NCBI GenBank assembly: GCA_017544165.1
Contig: JAFYER010000004.1
Coordinates: 1-41,659, forward strand
Source: Bacilli bacterium
Lineage (GTDB): Bacteria > Bacillota_I > Bacilli_A > RF39 > UBA660
DNA length: 41,659 nt
Reading direction: 5' to 3'
The notes beneath the pieces are model-generated. The model had not been told where the DNA came from. It was given only the letters and a program-made list of their open reading frames with translations, and ran no database searches. Of the stretch, positions 39,206 through 41,659 are shown piece by piece (within the stretch, counting starts at the first letter, position 1; the number at the start of each line of letters is the position of its first letter). The position numbers and the translations under genes were made by a program.

Positions 39206-39814
39206 TTAACTATCTAATTCATCCATTGTATAAGCATTATATCCCTCATACTTATAACTTGAATCTATACCTTTCATATATACTTCTCTATCATTTGTCT
39301 TATCAGTAAGTGCATTTTTAAGTAATATATTAATCTCAGTATCTTTTATAGGACTTCTTTCCATTGCAAGTAAGTATTCTTCCTTATCAATCTTACTCCA
39401 ATCAACTACTTTACCTAATTTCTTTTTTAGTATCATATCAAGCCAGATTCTTGTACTTCTACCATTTCCCTCTCTAAATGGATGTGCTACATTCATTTCA
39501 ATATATTTTTCTATTATATTATCAAAATTATCTTGTGGCATATTATCGATTTTATTTAAAGCCTCTTTTAAATACATAGCAGGTGCGAATCTAAAATTAC
39601 CTTTAGCAAGATTAACATCTCTTACTTTACCAGCAAAATCATAAACATCAGAAAATAAATATGCATGAATATCTACTAAGCCTTTGGTTGTGCCAACCTC
39701 AAATTTGTCGATTTTATTAGTATCAAATAGTTCTAATGCTTTTAATTTAGTTATTCTTTCTTCTTCTTTTGCCAGTTCAACAACATTTGTTATACCTAAT
39801 TTATTTTCTAACAT
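39206..39814 (-). CDS. Fic-domain AMP transferase
   Basis: 202 aa. Active motif [12 protein letters not shown] (H111-R122) with every key residue, plus the flap region upstream. Transfers AMP or another phosphate-containing group from a nucleotide to a Thr/Tyr/Ser of a target protein. No N-terminal inhibitory helix with the S/TxxxE motif is evident and no small antitoxin gene lies beside it, so control is unclear. Own promoter and terminator. GAGAGGTGAT ribosome site. Confidence 0.92.
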   Translation of the reverse strand: MLENKLGITNVVELAKEEERITKLKALELFDTNKIDKFEVGTTKGLVDIHAYLFSDVYDFAGKVRDVNLAKGNFRFAPAMYLKEALNKIDNMPQDNFDNIIEKYIEMNVAHPFREGNGRSTRIWLDMILKKKLGKVVDWSKIDKEEYLLAMERSPIKDTEINILLKNALTDKTNDREVYMKGIDSSYKYEGYNAYTMDELDS

Positions 39815-39838
39815 TTATATCACCTCTCAACTATACAT

Positions 39839-39847
39839 ATTATATCA
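39839..39847 (-). promoter_or_regulatory. fic promoter (extended -10)
   Basis: Minus strand TGATATAAT, 24 bases before the start codon. Confidence 0.6.
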
Positions 39848-39883
39848 TAAAATGCCTATTTTTACCAGTTATATTGGGAAAAA

Positions 39884-39903
39884 AGACTAGATTTCTCTAG
39901 TCT
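39884..39903 (-). terminator. Terminator of the Ig-like protein gene
   Basis: AGACTAGA / TCTAGTCT stem around GAAA on the minus strand, then TTTTTT. Between it and the gene end at 40005 lie about 100 bases with another hairpin but no ORF of note. Confidence 0.85.
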
Positions 39904-40004
39904 ATATTTTATTATTAATTACTTCCCGCTTTTATAGCAGCCTGTACTGCTATATTCATAGGGGGGTTATAGAAAATATATAACGTGATATCTTAAAATT
40001 CTGA

Positions 40005-40808
40005 TTATTTAATTTCAAATTCAAGATATTTATTAAATGATATATAATCATCATTTTCTTTATAGCTAAAATCTTTTACAATTCTGTATTTTCCTTTTAA
40101 TTTACCATAGCCATATTCCCAATTTATGCTCAACTCTTTTGATTCACCTTTTTTTAAGCCAAATGCAGGCATTGTAAAATATAAACCATTAACTGTTGAA
40201 GCACTCTTCCAATAACCATCTTCATATTTTTCGATAAAATAAGGATTTCCATATTCTAAATCTCTATCACTAAGATTTTCTACTATCATAGTTAGTCCAA
40301 CATTTGTTAAAGTATTTTCTTTTATTTCAATTTTTAAGTTAATTTCTTCACCACTGGTCTTACTTATATTTGTCATGAAATAGTACTCTATACTTTTTCC
40401 TTCATATATTGCATTTATTTTGAGTATAAATGGTCCACTAATACATGGAGTTACAATATACTCATTTGTAAATTCTACTTTAGTATCAATAAATGTCTTT
40501 GAACTGTAATCAAATAATTCAATTGACTTAATAGTTCCATCCAAATTATCTATATATAGTTTATTATCATAAAATGAAGATATAATGTCATATTTAAAAT
40601 CTTGAAAATAAATTTTATCTATACAAGAACCATTTTTATAGCAAAATGAACCAGTTGATGCCTCTATTTTTTTATCATTTGTTCTAACACTTATAATATG
40701 CTCTATTTTACTTATATCTGGATCTTTATCTGATTTTAAATTACAATATAAAACCACTCCCAATATCAAAACTGTCCCGACTATTAAAAGAATACTTTTC
40801 TTTTTCAT
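40005..40808 (-). CDS. Membrane-anchored protein with Ig-like domain
   Basis: 267 aa. N-terminal signal anchor (residues 5-22; GVVLYC is not a clean lipobox). The C-terminal about 110 residues (LTMIVENLSDRDLEYGN..., GLKKGESKELSINWEYGYG, GKYRIVKDF) match the bacterial Ig-like domain with a typical YRIVKDF ending. Lies outside the membrane. Role unknown, perhaps surface binding. AGGAG upstream. Two cysteines at FCYKNGSC could form a disulfide. Confidence 0.65.
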   Translation of the reverse strand: MKKKSILLIVGTVLILGVVLYCNLKSDKDPDISKIEHIISVRTNDKKIEASTGSFCYKNGSCIDKIYFQDFKYDIISSFYDNKLYIDNLDGTIKSIELFDYSSKTFIDTKVEFTNEYIVTPCISGPFILKINAIYEGKSIEYYFMTNISKTSGEEINLKIEIKENTLTNVGLTMIVENLSDRDLEYGNPYFIEKYEDGYWKSASTVNGLYFTMPAFGLKKGESKELSINWEYGYGKLKGKYRIVKDFSYKENDDYISFNKYLEFEIK

Positions 40809-40864
40809 AAGTTCTCCTATAGTTTTATTATACTACATAATTACTAATTTTTATTATCAACTTA

Positions 40865-40896
40865 AATAATCGGAATATCTTAATCTTCCGATTATT
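40865..40896 (-). terminator. Terminator of the DUF6512 gene
   Basis: Perfect 11-bp stem AATAATCGGAA / TTCCGATTATT around a 10-base loop, with short T/A tract. It begins one base after the stop codon. Confidence 0.75.
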
Positions 40897-41439
40897 TTAA
40901 TGTTTATGATTATGATGGTGATTGCAAGGATGCCCATCCAATCCATATTTATATGTAATAGGATCTTTAAATATAAAGTTTTTTAATGGATTAAATGTTA
41001 AATATAAATATGCTGCAATCTGGGTAATTAATAAAATAACACTTAGATAAATATAAAAATTTGATAAATATTTTAAATTTATTATATATTTAAAAACTAT
41101 TTGAGAACAAATAACTGTTATATAAAAGCATATAACATCTATAAATAATATAGATTTTTTAGTAAAGATAGTATAACTATAAAATAATATTGGAATTAAG
41201 AGAATAATAGTTAGTATACTTAAACTTTTGGCAATTAAGAAATTACCACTAAATCCATATTTTATTATTTCATATATACTCCATAAAATAGTTGGCGTCA
41301 TACATATCTTAATATGTTCCCAAGTACTTTCATTTACAGCAGAAAATAATGCAACATATTTATTATGATGACTAAATTCATAAGTAAAATGTAAAAGTGT
41401 TCCCACTAAACATATAATTATAATTCCTATGTAAAACAT
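40897..41439 (-). CDS. DUF6512-family membrane protein with His-rich tail
   Basis: 180 aa, five or six membrane segments. LLHFTYEFS and LFSAVNESTWEHIKI are the conserved family motifs, and DPITYKYGLDGH ends the conserved part. The last residues CNHHHNHKH could bind a metal ion. Function of the family is unknown. AAAGGAG upstream; downstream of the FtsX-type gene, in the same direction. Confidence 0.7.
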   Translation of the reverse strand: MFYIGIIIICLVGTLLHFTYEFSHHNKYVALFSAVNESTWEHIKICMTPTILWSIYEIIKYGFSGNFLIAKSLSILTIILLIPILFYSYTIFTKKSILFIDVICFYITVICSQIVFKYIINLKYLSNFYIYLSVILLITQIAAYLYLTFNPLKNFIFKDPITYKYGLDGHPCNHHHNHKH

Positions 41440-41472
41440 GTTAACTCCTTTCTAATACTATCATAATTTTCT

Positions 41473-41658
41473 TTATTCATTTCCTTTTAAACTTGTAACC
41501 ATATCTATTTTCTTAATCTTTCTTGCTAAGAATTTAGATACTAGATATGAAACTATAAACGTTCCTATAGCTGCTATAATATAAGTTCTAGTAGTTATAA
41601 ATGCACAGAAATCATAATGTTCTTCAATTGCTGTTTTAAATAACCAATCAGTTAAAAA
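41473..41658 (-). CDS. C-terminus of an FtsX/MacB-type ABC permease (partial)
   Basis: Last 61 residues; the start lies beyond the window. TYIIAAIGTFIVSYLVSKFLARK is the final membrane segment and KIKKIDMVTSLKGNE the conserved end of FtsX-like permeases, where a K-I-x-x-I-D-M-V-x-S-L-K-G motif is standard. Partner ATPase would be outside the window. 34 bases separate it from the DUF6512 start. Confidence 0.85.
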   Translation of the reverse strand, partial: FLTDWLFKTAIEEHYDFCAFITTRTYIIAAIGTFIVSYLVSKFLARKIKKIDMVTSLKGNE

Positions 41659-41659
41659 G

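Noticed and set aside
39934-39970. Hairpin ATAGCAG/CTGCTAT with a run of six G and a 14-codon minus-strand frame (MNIAVQAAIKAGSN).
   Set aside because: No ribosome binding site, no T-run at the hairpin, and no partner repeat in the window.

Overview
The window looks like chromosomal DNA from an uncultured, very AT-rich member of the Bacilli (Firmicutes/Mycoplasmatota side, for example a gut Erysipelotrichia or RF39-type lineage). The reasons are the strong A/T codon bias, clear AGGAGG-type ribosome binding sites, lipoprotein signal peptides, and Bacilli-like rplS, lepB, OhrR and SpoVB-type genes. TGA is used as a normal stop (for example at 2542 and 14312), so the code is standard, not the mycoplasma code. 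The lineage is inference; no rRNA or tRNA gene is visible.

Layout. (1) 1-3100, minus strand: an accessory array of small genes (NADAR protein, HepT-like protein, pilin-like lipoprotein, HAD phosphatase, unknown). Between them lie four copies of a repeat that carries its own ribosome binding site and the start of a tiny ORF beginning MNE(N)KTNINW, plus two copies of a 37-base hairpin repeat. This is the most unusual part of the window. (2) 3185-11042: poorly known genes, including a cytoplasmic HExxH protein, a HAD nucleotidase and a tandem pair of large paralogues of unknown function (758 and 741 aa) whose C-terminal parts resemble BspA-type leucine-rich repeats. (3) 11077-18019, minus: rplS with leader, then lepB, a Mn-type CDF exporter, a purine permease, a CYTH/HD protein pair and an ABC exporter. 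(4) 18140-22127: a small GH13 enzyme, an orphan GspE/PilB-like ATPase and a SpoVB/MurJ-like flippase. (5) 22281-26728, minus: ispH, a PPOX-like flavoprotein, cytidine deaminase, an ABC transporter, a 56-aa ORF and a heavy-metal permease. (6) 26827-33732: unknown proteins, a membrane protein with a Cys/His cluster, a CoA-transferase coupled to an iron-sulfur-type flavoprotein, an acyltransferase and a Nudix hydrolase. (7) 33784-38238, minus: a redox-stress operon gpx-ohrR-trxA-trxB, followed by a candidate 45-aa ORF, a Pr6Pr membrane protein, a nitroreductase-like protein and a second pilin-like lipoprotein. An OhrR-like operator overlaps the gpx -10 box. (8) 38471-41659, minus: an unknown acidic protein, a Fic protein, an Ig-like exported protein, a DUF6512 membrane protein and the C-terminus of an FtsX-type permease.

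How they fit. The gpx/ohrR/trx genes form one coherent peroxide-defence unit: Trx/TrxB can reduce the peroxidase, and OhrR can sense organic peroxides and control the unit. rplS and lepB each have a clear promoter, and the genes after lepB are packed with gaps of a few bases or overlaps. Intrinsic terminators are short hairpins with A- and T-tracts. Several are followed within a few bases by an extended -10 promoter (TGNTATAAT), so transcription units abut with almost no spacer. No gene-free stretch exceeds 300 bases once the small ORFs are counted. No CRISPR array, transposase or integrase was seen.
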